Assembly (NCBI GenBank): GCA_029202485.1
Contig: CP119313.1
Span: 2,480,001-2,544,000, forward strand
Length of the DNA: 64,000 nucleotides
Reading direction: 5' to 3'
Source of the DNA: Candidatus Pedobacter colombiensis
GTDB lineage: Bacteria > Bacteroidota > Bacteroidia > Sphingobacteriales > Sphingobacteriaceae
Made by a program: the position numbers and the translations under genes. The notes beneath the pieces are model-generated. The model searched no databases and was not told where the DNA came from. It saw nothing but the letters and a program-made list of their open reading frames with translations. Positions 8,359 through 16,599 of the stretch are shown piece by piece (the first letter of the stretch is position 1; the number at the start of each line of letters is the position of its first letter).

Positions 8359-8857
8359 TGATACTCGTGATCGGTACAGGAGCTGTTTGTATTTCTACAG
8401 CTTTCTTGTTAATTCTAACCTGATATTGCACTAAAGATTTAGGGGGTGGTCCTGAAGCCACAGATCCATCCTTGTAGTATACTCCCCCATGACAAGGGCA
8501 CATAAACAACTCTGCACCCTCTTCCCACCTTACCGGACACCCCAGATGCGTGCAGTTGACGGAAAAGGCGGTGAATACATTTTCTGTATCCCTTCTCAAC
8601 CATGCCGCTGTAAAGGCCGTCATTCCTGCCCATGCCTCCGGATCTGCATTTTCAAATTTCACTAGTTTGGTGATTCCTATAGCAAATTCATCTATCAAGC
8701 CCACTTTCCGCCATATTGCAGGTGTCTTTTTCATCAATGGAGCCAACATTGCGCTTAAAACCGGGATTCCGGCAACAACTGCAGATAAGGCACTTAGTCC
8801 AAGGGTAATTTTAATTAGAAAACCCCTTCTTCTTTTGTCAATCTCATTTTCCTTCAT
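8351..8857 (-). CDS. Rieske [2Fe-2S] protein of the quinol:cytochrome c oxidoreductase
   Basis: 168 residues from ATG 8857 (MKENEIDKRRRGF). The longer frame from 8890 adds 11 residues that overlap the upstream gene further. One N-terminal membrane anchor (about 14-36) is followed by the cluster-binding motifs CTHLGC (near residue 101) and CPCHGG (near 121). The two Cys of the stabilising disulfide are present (third residue after each motif start). It carries electrons from quinol to the cytochrome c domain. The start overlaps the preceding small subunit gene by 14 bp and the end overlaps the cytochrome b start. Confidence 0.94.
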   Translation of the reverse strand: MKENEIDKRRRGFLIKITLGLSALSAVVAGIPVLSAMLAPLMKKTPAIWRKVGLIDEFAIGITKLVKFENADPEAWAGMTAFTAAWLRRDTENVFTAFSVNCTHLGCPVRWEEGAELFMCPCHGGVYYKDGSVASGPPPKSLVQYQVRINKKAVEIQTAPVPITSINA

Positions 8858-9074
8858 TACGCAATATGTTAATCCATCCAATAAGTGCAACTATAAAAAC
8901 TAAAGATCCTGCCAGCAAAATCACCCAATTAGTTAATAATCCCCAAAGCATGAAAGCTAATCCCATGGCCAAAAAGAAAGGCCAGTAAGTAGGTTCAGGT
9001 AATATTTCCGGCTTTGCCTTCTCCCAGTTCGGTGCCGGTATAATTTCAATATCTTTATGATTTTCTTCCACCAT
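8844..9074 (-). CDS. Small two-helix membrane protein, probable cytochrome oxidase subunit IV-like
   Basis: 76 residues: a polar N-terminus (HKDIEIIPAPNWEKAKPE) followed by two tightly packed transmembrane helices (YWPFFLAMGLAFMLWGLL and VILLAGSLVFIVALIGW). Small two-helix subunits of this kind accompany caa3/aa3 oxidases. It sits between ctaG and the Rieske gene and overlaps both (20 bp with ctaG, 14 bp with Rieske), so it is expressed with the complex. Assignment to the oxidase rather than the bc part is inferred from the YWPFFLA motif and position. Confidence 0.65.
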   Translation of the reverse strand: MVEENHKDIEIIPAPNWEKAKPEILPEPTYWPFFLAMGLAFMLWGLLTNWVILLAGSLVFIVALIGWINILRNEGK

Positions 9075-9906
9075 GATCTATAGTTGTCACATTTAAATTA
9101 ACCAGTTTATGATTTACAGGGCGATCGACTTCTCTAAACCATTGTTGTAAGAGATAGATGCAGGCCCCCAGGTAAACAAAGCAGCATGGCACCCACATAA
9201 TCAGCCCTGCTGCCTGTTGATCAACCTCTGGAGAAATCCCCCAAGGATTTATAGCATGCATGTCCATAGATGCACCCATTTTATTGTAATGATGAAATAC
9301 ATTTATTGGTGCAAAAGTGATCAGCAATCCTAATAAAGAACAACTGATACAAGCCGTAAACAAATAAACTATTCCTAAAAGCGGATGAATCCTTTCGCTT
9401 TTTATGGGACCAACCAGGGGCCAGCTAAAGCATATACCAGCAATCAGCATACTCGACATTTGCAACAGGTTAATCAGACTAAAAGAACTATCCATTGCCG
9501 AAAAAGAAGCATCGAATACAACAGGAATATGCCAAAACCACATGATCCCTACACCAGAAAGCCAAGCCAGCCAATTGTGCTTAGCAAATACGACCGATAA
9601 CCTTTGAATCGCTTTTATTGAAGGAGACGAAATCCTGGAAGGAATACTTAGGACAAGTAAAGGCCCGCAAATCAACAATAAGATTACATGCGTAATCATA
9701 TGTGCACTAAAATAATAATGCATACCAAGATCGTGAAGCGGCGAACATTCAACCCCTATGAAAATTGAAATAGCCGACCAAAAACAGATCATTTTTTTTC
9801 GTGGCCTGACTGTTGAAATTCTATAGTAGAAATAAACAATTACCATCGAAAGCAGCAATACCGAAGGATCAAAATGCCATTGATAAATTACAGGTTCCTT
9901 TTCCAT
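9055..9906 (-). CDS. ctaG: Cytochrome c oxidase assembly factor CtaG (caa3 type)
   Basis: 283 residues from ATG 9906 (MEKEPVIYQW). The longer frame from 9957 would run through the end of cox3. It has seven predicted helices and the caa3_CtaG signature regions: FDPSVLLLSMV, the HDLGMHYYFSAHMITHVILL helix with several His, LAWLSGVGIMWFWHIP and DQQAAGLIMWVPC. CtaG-type proteins assist CuB insertion or oxidase assembly in the cytoplasmic membrane. The start overlaps the cox3 stop by one base (TAATG). Confidence 0.88.
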   Translation of the reverse strand: MEKEPVIYQWHFDPSVLLLSMVIVYFYYRISTVRPRKKMICFWSAISIFIGVECSPLHDLGMHYYFSAHMITHVILLLICGPLLVLSIPSRISSPSIKAIQRLSVVFAKHNWLAWLSGVGIMWFWHIPVVFDASFSAMDSSFSLINLLQMSSMLIAGICFSWPLVGPIKSERIHPLLGIVYLFTACISCSLLGLLITFAPINVFHHYNKMGASMDMHAINPWGISPEVDQQAAGLIMWVPCCFVYLGACIYLLQQWFREVDRPVNHKLVNLNVTTIDHGGRKS

Positions 9907-10460
9907 TAGCGTACAATAAAAGGTAATACATATACAATTAGAAATACAAACACCCAAACGATATCCACAAAGTGCCAGTATATTCCTACCATACTGATCA
10001 GAGATGAGCCCGGTTGATCATAATCCCCGAGAAATGCCAGGCAAGTAAGCACTGCAATAACAATCAGTCCAATAAGAACATGCAAACCATGAAAACCTGT
10101 TAATGTGAAGAAACTTGTACCAAATGTGCTACTGCTGATGGTTACCTGATGATTTAAAAGGTCATAATACTCTTTACCTTGTCCGAACAAGAATATCACG
10201 CCCAATAAAATTGTTAAGAGTAACCAGACTTTAAGGTGTTTGACATCCCCTTTCCTGAAATTCTCTTCTGCACGCCAATACGTGAAGCTACTTGAAAAAA
10301 GAAACAGGCTAAAAACCCCTGTTGATTTTATGTCCAGACTAACCAACTGATGTGTCCGGAAGCCTGGTACTAAGGAAAAATAAACAAAAGCCATAATCAA
10401 GGCCAGAAAGAACATCGCTTCTGTACCCACAATCAGTTTTATCATTAATTTATTATCCAT
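9906..10460 (-). CDS. ctaE: Cytochrome c oxidase subunit III
   Basis: 184 residues with five predicted helices, the short prokaryotic form of subunit III. Motifs include KLIVGTEAMFFLALIMAFVY at the N-terminus, GFHGLHVLIGLIVIAVL and YWHFVDIVWVFVFLIVYVLP at the C-terminus, all diagnostic. It stabilises subunit I and its proton uptake path. The gene begins 11 bp after cox1 and overlaps ctaG by one base. Confidence 0.93.
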   Translation of the reverse strand: MDNKLMIKLIVGTEAMFFLALIMAFVYFSLVPGFRTHQLVSLDIKSTGVFSLFLFSSSFTYWRAEENFRKGDVKHLKVWLLLTILLGVIFLFGQGKEYYDLLNHQVTISSSTFGTSFFTLTGFHGLHVLIGLIVIAVLTCLAFLGDYDQPGSSLISMVGIYWHFVDIVWVFVFLIVYVLPFIVR

Positions 10461-10471
10461 ATCGTTCTGTA

Positions 10472-12118
10472 TTAATCAGCATCATCTGGTCTTTTAAAAT
10501 CCCGGAAAGGTCTGGTGCTATTTACCGGAATTACCTGATCAAAATTTTTAAGCTCCGGCGGAGATGAAGTAGTCCATTCCAGCGTACTTGCATCCCATGG
10601 GTCGGCAGGAGCTTGTACTCCTTTTCTAATCGCTTTTACCAAAATATATACGAGTAAACCTATTGAAATGCCCATTAAAAATCCTCCTGTTGTCGAAATC
10701 AGATTTAAAGTTCCCCATCCCGCAAAATCAGGGTAAGTATATACCCGCCGTGCCATGCCCATTGCGCCCAGGGCGTGCTGCACTAAAAAAGTAAGGTTAA
10801 ATGAAATCACAAAAAGCCAGAAAAACCATTTACTCAGCCGCTCATCGGGTATCCGGCCACTAATTTTAGGGAACCAATAAAACAAGCCGGAAAGTAATCC
10901 AAATAATGTTCCCCCGATAAAAACATAGTGGAGATGTGCAACTACATAATAGGTATCCGTTAACTGCCAGTCGATAGGGATAATCGCAAAAGAGATCCCA
11001 CTTAAGCCCCCAATGGTAAATTCTACCAAAAAGGCAACAGCAAACATCATAGCAACTTTAAAACGGATCGCGCCCCCATACATCGTTGCTAACCAGTTAA
11101 AGATCTTCACCCCCGTGGGGATCCCGATTAACATACTGCTTGCTGCAAAAAAACCATTGACGGTATTTCCTAATCCTGTAGCAAACATATGATGAATCCA
11201 AACACCAAAAGCCAGCAAGGCAATAGCCATACCTGAGCCAATAATAAAATTATAACCAAAAATGGGCTTACGACTATATACAGGAAAAATTTCCGAGAAA
11301 ATCCCAAAAATTGGTAGAATAACAATATAAACTTCCGGGTGACCAAACAACCAGAATAAATGTTGCCATAAGATGGCGGACCCACCACCTATAGCGGTAA
11401 AAAAGTGGGCATGCAGCTGCCTGTCGAGCAACAGCATTGCCAATGCTGCATTTAGTGCTGGAAAGGCGGCTAAGATTAGAAAAGAATTGATCAGCACCAT
11501 CCAGACAAACAGCGGCATGTGTTTTAAGCTCATTGTACCCACCCTGTATTTAAGAATGGTGACAATAAAATTAGCCGAAGCAGAAACTGTACCTATCCCT
11601 GCAATGAGCAAACTAGAACAGTAATAATCAATACCGGGCGAAGAAGAATAATTATATTGATTGAGTGGTGCATAATTGAACCAACCAGCATCTGGCGCAC
11701 CCCCCGCCAGAAAACTAAAATAAAGCATTAAACCACCAAAAAAGGTAAGCCAAAAACTAAAGGCATTTAACCTTGGATAGGCCATATCATTTGCACCAAT
11801 CATTAGGGGAACCAGGTAGGTATTGAAACCAAAAATTGCAGGCATAGCTACAAAAAAAATCATAGTAGTACCGTGCATGGTAAACAACTGGTTAAAAACC
11901 TCAGGATCAAGAAAATCATTATTGGGTACAACCAGCTGTAACCGCACCAGCAAAATTTCGCAACCGCCCATTACTAAAAACAATACAGACAACCACAGAT
12001 ACATGATACCAATCTGCTTATGGTCCACAGAAGAGATCCATTGCAATAATCCCTGATTCGTGCTCACACTCAAACCTGGGATAGGCTTCTCGGATTCTGG
12101 CAAACGGATCGCTTTCAT
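10472..12118 (-). CDS. ctaD: Cytochrome c oxidase subunit I (heme-copper oxidase, A type)
   Basis: 548 residues. Heme a ligand H82 lies in MHGTTMIFF; D111 in NDMAYPRLN is the entrance of the D proton channel; WLFGHPEVYIVILP carries the CuB His, the channel Glu and the cross-linking Tyr; HHMFATGL gives the other two CuB His residues; and HLHYVFIGG carries the heme a3 and heme a ligands. It is the catalytic subunit that reduces O2 to water and pumps protons. It overlaps cox2 by 4 bp (ATGA) and is followed by cox3. Both the D channel Asp and the GHPEV Glu mark it as family A1. Confidence 0.97.
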   Translation of the reverse strand: MKAIRLPESEKPIPGLSVSTNQGLLQWISSVDHKQIGIMYLWLSVLFLVMGGCEILLVRLQLVVPNNDFLDPEVFNQLFTMHGTTMIFFVAMPAIFGFNTYLVPLMIGANDMAYPRLNAFSFWLTFFGGLMLYFSFLAGGAPDAGWFNYAPLNQYNYSSSPGIDYYCSSLLIAGIGTVSASANFIVTILKYRVGTMSLKHMPLFVWMVLINSFLILAAFPALNAALAMLLLDRQLHAHFFTAIGGGSAILWQHLFWLFGHPEVYIVILPIFGIFSEIFPVYSRKPIFGYNFIIGSGMAIALLAFGVWIHHMFATGLGNTVNGFFAASSMLIGIPTGVKIFNWLATMYGGAIRFKVAMMFAVAFLVEFTIGGLSGISFAIIPIDWQLTDTYYVVAHLHYVFIGGTLFGLLSGLFYWFPKISGRIPDERLSKWFFWLFVISFNLTFLVQHALGAMGMARRVYTYPDFAGWGTLNLISTTGGFLMGISIGLLVYILVKAIRKGVQAPADPWDASTLEWTTSSPPELKNFDQVIPVNSTRPFRDFKRPDDAD

Positions 12119-13077
12119 TTTAGCTGTGTTAAATAAGCAGTAAGTGCAGCAATACTATCCTTGGCAAAAATAAACCGGGGCATGTGTGAACCGGGTTTTA
12201 CTTTTTGAGGATCAGTTAACCACTTGTATACATTTTCTGGATTATTATCCATCATTCCCGCCAGCATAGTTTTACGACTGGCAAAATGAGTTAGATCTGG
12301 TCCTTCGCCACCCGTTGCTATTGTTCCCTGTACACTGTGACAATTGCTGCAGCTGGCTTTCATAAAAAGCGCTTTTCCTTCCAGCGCCAATGTCCCCATG
12401 GGTAATTCAGTCCTCTGAGAATGCGCTTGCAACCACTGCTCATGATCCTCGGGCGATTGAGCCACTACTCTTATACGCATCCATGCATGCTGTTGTCCAC
12501 AAAATTCGCTGCATGTTCCTTCATAGGTACCAGGTTTATTTATCGTTACCCATAAATGATTCACCATGCCTGGTATTAAGTCCATCTTCCCCCCTAATGC
12601 CGGCACCCACCAGTCGTGAATTACATCTGCAGCATTGAGCTCAATTAGTAACCTTTTACCAGTTGGCAAATAGATTTCATTAGCTGCTACGACTTTTGAA
12701 CCTGGGTAAACCGCCTCCCACCACCATTGATGGCCGGTGATGATAATATCCGGGGGGCCATCCCCATGTGGAGGAAGTACCTCCCGCATTGTTTTTATTG
12801 ACCAAAAAAAGAAACCAATAACCAATACCAATGGAAAACCAACCATTAATATTTCTACCTTTCGATTACCCTTAATTTGAATTGGCTCAACACTAGTGGC
12901 TTTTGCACGAAACTTAACTGATATATAAATGGTTAGCAATACAATAAGTAGCATAACCCCAGCTGCTGCTATTAAAAAGCCATAAGTAAGTGCTCTAATT
13001 TTTTCTGCCTCAGGAGAAGCTACTTCAAAAATTGATTGTCCGTTAGAAATCAAACATAAGTAGCCAGCCATGGACAT
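12115..13077 (-). CDS. ctaC: Cytochrome c oxidase subunit II with fused cytochrome c (caa3 type)
   Basis: 320 residues. Two N-terminal helices (about 30-53 and 76-94) are followed by the cupredoxin domain with the CuA site CSEFCGQQHAWM (near residue 188) plus the upstream His in VIHDWWVP, then a C-terminal cytochrome c domain with CSNCH (near residue 237) and a likely distal Met in GSHMPRF. It accepts electrons at the cytochrome c domain and passes them through CuA to subunit I. It is the first gene of the seven-gene respiratory operon, so its upstream region should hold the promoter. Confidence 0.95.
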   Translation of the reverse strand: MSMAGYLCLISNGQSIFEVASPEAEKIRALTYGFLIAAAGVMLLIVLLTIYISVKFRAKATSVEPIQIKGNRKVEILMVGFPLVLVIGFFFWSIKTMREVLPPHGDGPPDIIITGHQWWWEAVYPGSKVVAANEIYLPTGKRLLIELNAADVIHDWWVPALGGKMDLIPGMVNHLWVTINKPGTYEGTCSEFCGQQHAWMRIRVVAQSPEDHEQWLQAHSQRTELPMGTLALEGKALFMKASCSNCHSVQGTIATGGEGPDLTHFASRKTMLAGMMDNNPENVYKWLTDPQKVKPGSHMPRFIFAKDSIAALTAYLTQLK

Positions 13078-13375
13078 AAACTTTATTTTACAGCATTAAT
13101 AAATTGATTATCAACGATTAAACAGCATATGCCAAGAAAAGTTTTTGAGATCAATAAATTTTAGGATCTAGTCCTAAAAAACCAATTATCTTTTATCATA
13201 TTTACCCATGCATTTGCTTGAAGAGGAAGATTAACCATTGCAGTTGATAGCATAGAAGATTTTTTGGCAGCAACTATATAAATAAAACTATGGCTTAGGG
13301 GTAAGACCCCTGTCTGGATTTTAATCCAAAGGCCAAAGCATCAAAGAAATGAACGGAGATGTAATCACTAAGTAA
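13078..13375. other. Intergenic region upstream of the respiratory operon
   Basis: 298 bases without a credible gene. It contains an inverted repeat at 13159-13179, and two short hairpins, AGGGGT/ACCCCT at 13297-13311 and TGGATT/AATCCA just after it. I saw no exact -7 box (TAnnTTTG) on the minus strand here, so the cox2 promoter cannot be placed with confidence. Confidence 0.5.
13159..13179. promoter_or_regulatory. Inverted repeat 82 bp upstream of cox2
   Basis: Perfect 8-bp arms TTTTAGGA and TCCTAAAA around TCTAG. It may be an operator for the respiratory operon, or a hairpin in its leader. There is no second copy in the window to support either reading. Confidence 0.3.
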
Positions 13376-13597
13376 TTACGTCTTAAGCGTCTTTTGTTTA
13401 TTTTGTAGCATAATCAATGCTTTACCGGCTCTCACTTTTCGGGTCTCTTCTTGTTTTGCAGAGCCTACCCAGTCACAATAACCTTGCTTATATGATTTGG
13501 AAAGACTTTCAAAAAAAGCACTTGCCTCTGCATCATTTTCCAGAAGTGATTGTAATTCTGAAGGTGTTCCTTCTATGTGTTCTCCTTTTTTTAGCAT
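13376..13597 (-). CDS. YdeI/OmdA family small protein
   Basis: 73 residues with the YdeI/OmpD-associated pattern: GTPSELQSLLENDAEASAFF, then KSYKQGYCDWVGSAKQEETR and RKVRAGKALIMLQ. Full YdeI proteins are often longer and include an N-terminal domain; this is the stand-alone C-terminal domain, which also occurs naturally. No reaction is known; the family is linked to stress or bacteriocin tolerance by name only. It lies alone on the minus strand, 50 bp from the SRPBCC gene. Confidence 0.7.
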   Translation of the reverse strand: MLKKGEHIEGTPSELQSLLENDAEASAFFESLSKSYKQGYCDWVGSAKQEETRKVRAGKALIMLQNKQKTLKT

Positions 13598-13647
13598 AAA
13601 ATTCTACTTGATTTTTCGAATGGCAATTATACTAAAAAAGTACTACT

Positions 13648-14127
13648 TTATAGCTCAGTAAAAGCAGCTAAGTTCGCTAAAGTTGAACGCATCCCTTTAT
13701 CATGATCCTCGGGCCTTATCCCTGTTGGTACATTACCGGCAACAAAAGTGACCTCAGTCCCATCTTGCATTGGAACCAGTTTTGTTGTAATGGTCATATC
13801 GCCTGCAAAAGCGGGATCATCAGATTCAAATCTTATAAGTTCTACGATTTTCTCATCAGGAATAAGCTCTAAAAATGTTCCCTCAACAACATCTGCATCT
13901 GGCACAGTCTTACCTGGGATCTCATGTTCGCTGTTCAAATACCTGAAAGCCATCCGAAATTTCCCACCTACCTTAGGCTCAAACTCATAAATATCGCAAT
14001 CCATACCCATTGGTGGTCTCCAGGTAGCAACAGCTCTGGGATTTAAAAACGCCTCATAAATCGTATGTGCATCTGCTTTGATTACCCTTAAGGCAGCATC
14101 AGTGCGTTTATTTTCATGGTTTTCCAT
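13648..14127 (-). CDS. SRPBCC (AHSA1/START-like) domain protein
   Basis: 159 residues forming one SRPBCC helix-grip domain: ADAHTIYEAFLNPRAVATWRPP at the N-terminus, GGKFRMAFRY in the middle and the C-terminal helix GMRSTLANLAAFTEL. The family binds hydrophobic ligands in a cavity; this gene gives no clue to the ligand. It is 11 bp downstream of the PRC-barrel gene on the same strand, so the two are probably co-transcribed. Confidence 0.85.
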   Translation of the reverse strand: MENHENKRTDAALRVIKADAHTIYEAFLNPRAVATWRPPMGMDCDIYEFEPKVGGKFRMAFRYLNSEHEIPGKTVPDADVVEGTFLELIPDEKIVELIRFESDDPAFAGDMTITTKLVPMQDGTEVTFVAGNVPTGIRPEDHDKGMRSTLANLAAFTEL

Positions 14128-14138
14128 AGTTTTAAGCT

Positions 14139-14894
14139 TTAATTGATTGATCGTCCGTAGTAATTATGGAGCTTTTCCCTATAAGCTTCCTCCAATGGTT
14201 TTGTAGGGTCATATTCAGGACTATGTCTTACAGCATCTACCGGGATATCTACCTGAATTGATCCATCTTCCCATTTTACCTCTTTAATCCATTCTGGAGA
14301 CAGGATCACCTTTTTTCCAGGCAACCAACTACCAGTATCAGCAATCAGATAATTAATCGCCCAGGTTTGATCATTAAAGATAAAATCCTCAACTACGCCA
14401 ATTTTACCATCGGTGGCATGAATGTGATAACCACGAATTTCGTCCGTACTGCGCAGATGTGGATCAGCAGGTTCCTTTTCCATTTGTTGTTCGGCTAAGA
14501 TATTTTCTACAGGAATTCTTGAGTCAACCATCCCAGCCATTCCCATACCACCGTAAAACCCTGCTCCGGCAGCACCATAATAGGGCCAAGAATAATGGTC
14601 ATATAACGCGATCTCATGCTGCCTCGAGACCGTCTTCTTTGTGTCAATATCAGGACTTTTCTTTACCTGTTCCTTATTCAGGTTAACAGGAAATATTTTA
14701 TTTTTCCAATCTGGTTGCTGCAAAGCAACTGGCGATAACAATACTTTACGGCCCGACAACCACCCCCCGGTTTTCACCACCAGATAGCGTATCGTCCAGG
14801 TCTCATCATCAAAATAAAACTCCTCTACCTCACCAATCTCTCCGTCGGTTGCCCCAATTGTGAAACCCGACAGACTTTTTACATTGTGTTGCAT
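14139..14894 (-). CDS. Protein with two PRC-barrel domains
   Basis: 251 residues. Two copies of the PRC-barrel pattern lie at about 5-80 (IGATDGEIGEVEEFYFDDET ... WTIRYLVVKTGGWLSGRKVL) and about 155-225 (IHATDGKIGVVEDFIFNDQT ... WAINYLIADTGSWLPGKKVI). They are joined by a Gly/Tyr-rich linker (YGAAGAGFYGGMGMAGM). PRC-barrel proteins of this type are common general-stress or membrane-associated proteins in soil bacteria; the role is not known. It is probably co-transcribed with the SRPBCC gene. Confidence 0.85.
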   Translation of the reverse strand: MQHNVKSLSGFTIGATDGEIGEVEEFYFDDETWTIRYLVVKTGGWLSGRKVLLSPVALQQPDWKNKIFPVNLNKEQVKKSPDIDTKKTVSRQHEIALYDHYSWPYYGAAGAGFYGGMGMAGMVDSRIPVENILAEQQMEKEPADPHLRSTDEIRGYHIHATDGKIGVVEDFIFNDQTWAINYLIADTGSWLPGKKVILSPEWIKEVKWEDGSIQVDIPVDAVRHSPEYDPTKPLEEAYREKLHNYYGRSIN

Positions 14895-14990
14895 AGCTCC
14901 CGTATTTAAGTGACAAGCTTTAAAACAACCTGCATTTGTTAAAGTTTTTAGAATCGTCTTTCTTTAAAGACAAAAGAAGAATTTCTACTA

Positions 14991-15728
14991 TTGCGAATAA
15001 ACCTTATAAATGCTATTTTTATTTCTACCAAAGAAATTGACAAAATAAGCAGCTCAATTCTACATCAAATCAATATCATCACACATATAGCAGCCGGTTC
15101 TCTCGCACTCCTCACAGGATTGATTGCTATTCTCGCAAAAAAGGGAGGAAAAGTTCATGCAAATAGCGGAAAAATTTTCCTGTGCCTGCTTTTGGTTGTA
15201 ATTACCACTGGCCTTATCGGTGTCCTGGTGTTTGGAAGAAACACATTTTTATTGGTAATAACAATGTTGACAGCTTACCTGGGCTTTTCAGGTTATCGCG
15301 CGCTTAAGGCAAAATCCAATAGATTAAAAGCGCTCGATGTTTTTGCTGCTATAATTACACTCGTATCTGTGCTATATTTCATTTACTATTTCAGATCAAT
15401 AGGAATGATATGGTCCCCGGTAATAATATATAGCACAGTTGGCTATCTCTTTTTTGTGATATCTTATGATTTTATCCGTTACCTGATTCCTCCAACTATA
15501 TATGGAAATTTATGGCTTTACGAACATATCCTTAAAATGATAAGCGCTTTTAGCGGAATACTTTCGGCATTTACCGGGACAGTCTTTCCCCAGTATCAAC
15601 CATACAGTCAATTTTTACCTTCTGTAATAGGTACTTTTACATCGATCAGCTTTATGATATATACTTACAAAAAAAGAGTCAAACCACTGAAATCAAAACC
15701 AATATACAACGGTCAAACTTCATTATAA
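14991..15728 (+). CDS. DUF2306-like multi-helix membrane protein
   Basis: 245 residues with about seven predicted helices. The segment HIAAGSLALLTGLIAILAKKGGKVHANSGK matches the conserved His/Gly-rich first helix of DUF2306-type predicted membrane proteins. Function unknown. The first ATG (14991) is used; a shorter start is possible because residues 1-25 are polar and atypical. It is divergent from the PRC-barrel gene and convergent with the DsbD-N-like gene. Confidence 0.6.
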   Translation: MRINLINAIFISTKEIDKISSSILHQINIITHIAAGSLALLTGLIAILAKKGGKVHANSGKIFLCLLLVVITTGLIGVLVFGRNTFLLVITMLTAYLGFSGYRALKAKSNRLKALDVFAAIITLVSVLYFIYYFRSIGMIWSPVIIYSTVGYLFFVISYDFIRYLIPPTIYGNLWLYEHILKMISAFSGILSAFTGTVFPQYQPYSQFLPSVIGTFTSISFMIYTYKKRVKPLKSKPIYNGQTSL

Positions 15729-15734
15729 ACCAAC

Positions 15735-15765
15735 AAAAAAGCAGGTAACCTTTTAAATTACCTGC
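15735..15765 (-). terminator. Rho-independent terminator of the DsbD-N-like gene
   Basis: An 8-bp stem, GCAGGTAA/TTACCTGC, with a 9-base loop at 15741-15765. It is followed on the minus strand by a run of six T (15740-15735). It lies 25 bp past the stop of the minus-strand gene and may also slow the convergent plus-strand transcript. Confidence 0.7.
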
Positions 15766-15789
15766 TCATCATGGTTGTAATTTATACCC

Positions 15790-16242
15790 TTAAGATTTAA
15801 TGGTTACATTAAAATCGACATCTTCAGGTGGTATACAGGTTGTATCATTGCAGGCGCCAAAACTAACTGTACCTTTAACTGATGTCTCCTTTTTAGATTT
15901 GAGTTTTACCTTTTGCTGAAATACAGCCATATTTTCAAAGTAACCCACTTTCATGTCGAACATTTTCTCAAATTTCACAATTGGTTTCGATTCCAGCGTC
16001 TTTCCAACAAGCGCGTATTGTGCCGAAGGTGCAAAAGTAAACACTGTTTTGGTGGGTCCACCGTCTGCAATATCCTGCGAATACATGTGCCAACCTTTGT
16101 CAATAGTTGCCTTAAGATAGACGATGGCTTCTGTAGGGCTTACTTTTTTTGCTGCGTAGCTCCATTTTACAGGATGCAGGATCTGTGCTTTTAGTGCCTG
16201 CACCGAGGTCAACAGCAACAGGGCGATGATCAATTTTCTCAT
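15790..16242 (-). CDS. Exported DsbD N-terminal domain-like protein
   Basis: 150 residues with signal peptide MRKLIIALLLLTSVQALKAQ. The rest is one immunoglobulin-like DsbD-alpha domain: HPVKWSYAAKKVSPTEA, KGWHMYSQDIADGGPTKT, and the conserved Cys pair in FGACNDTTCIPPEDV. In full-length DsbD this domain hands electrons to periplasmic partners, but here the membrane and thioredoxin domains are absent. Stand-alone versions occur in Bacteroidota. The partner is unknown. Confidence 0.78.
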   Translation of the reverse strand: MRKLIIALLLLTSVQALKAQILHPVKWSYAAKKVSPTEAIVYLKATIDKGWHMYSQDIADGGPTKTVFTFAPSAQYALVGKTLESKPIVKFEKMFDMKVGYFENMAVFQQKVKLKSKKETSVKGTVSFGACNDTTCIPPEDVDFNVTIKS

Positions 16243-16408
16243 ATAGTTTTGTTTTGCAATCTATTTGTCAATACAGACAATGCGCCTAAATTATAAATAA
16301 TTTAGTTTTAAATCTTGATTACAAGTATAGAAAGATGTTGAACGCAAATATTAATACAAAAAGAACCAAACAACATCAGTTTTGTTATATATACCTAAAA
16401 CTATAGCT

Positions 16409-16591
16409 ATGGAAAGATTTGCATTACAGCTTGGACCGTCCACCTTTGGAATATTTGACACGTTTGAAACTGAAGAAGCCAGGAAAATTCATCTGACTGG
16501 AAAAATTGCAGAAGCTTTAATGGCAAATGCCTCAACGCTACTCACAAAAGAACCAGTAATTGAACAAGTAGATTTAATTGCAATTAAATAA
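16409..16591 (+). pseudogene. N-terminally truncated antibiotic biosynthesis monooxygenase (ABM) domain
   Basis: 60 residues from ATG 16409. They match only the C-terminal part of ABM/quinol monooxygenase-like proteins (FALQLGPSTFGIFDTFETEE ... EALMANASTLL ... PVIEQVDLIAIK), which are normally about 95-100 residues. The first two strands and the first helix are missing. I translated about 110 bases upstream in all three plus frames and saw no remnant of them. It may be a decayed gene or a natural small dimerising form; it is 8 bp upstream of the YCII gene. Confidence 0.5.
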
Positions 16592-16599
16592 GAGGTGCA

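Noticed and set aside
13291..13335. Two small hairpins that resemble the D arm and anticodon arm of a tRNA
   Set aside because: No T arm, acceptor stem or GGTTCGAATCC-like motif follows, and the anticodon loop does not have 7 bases. Not a tRNA gene.
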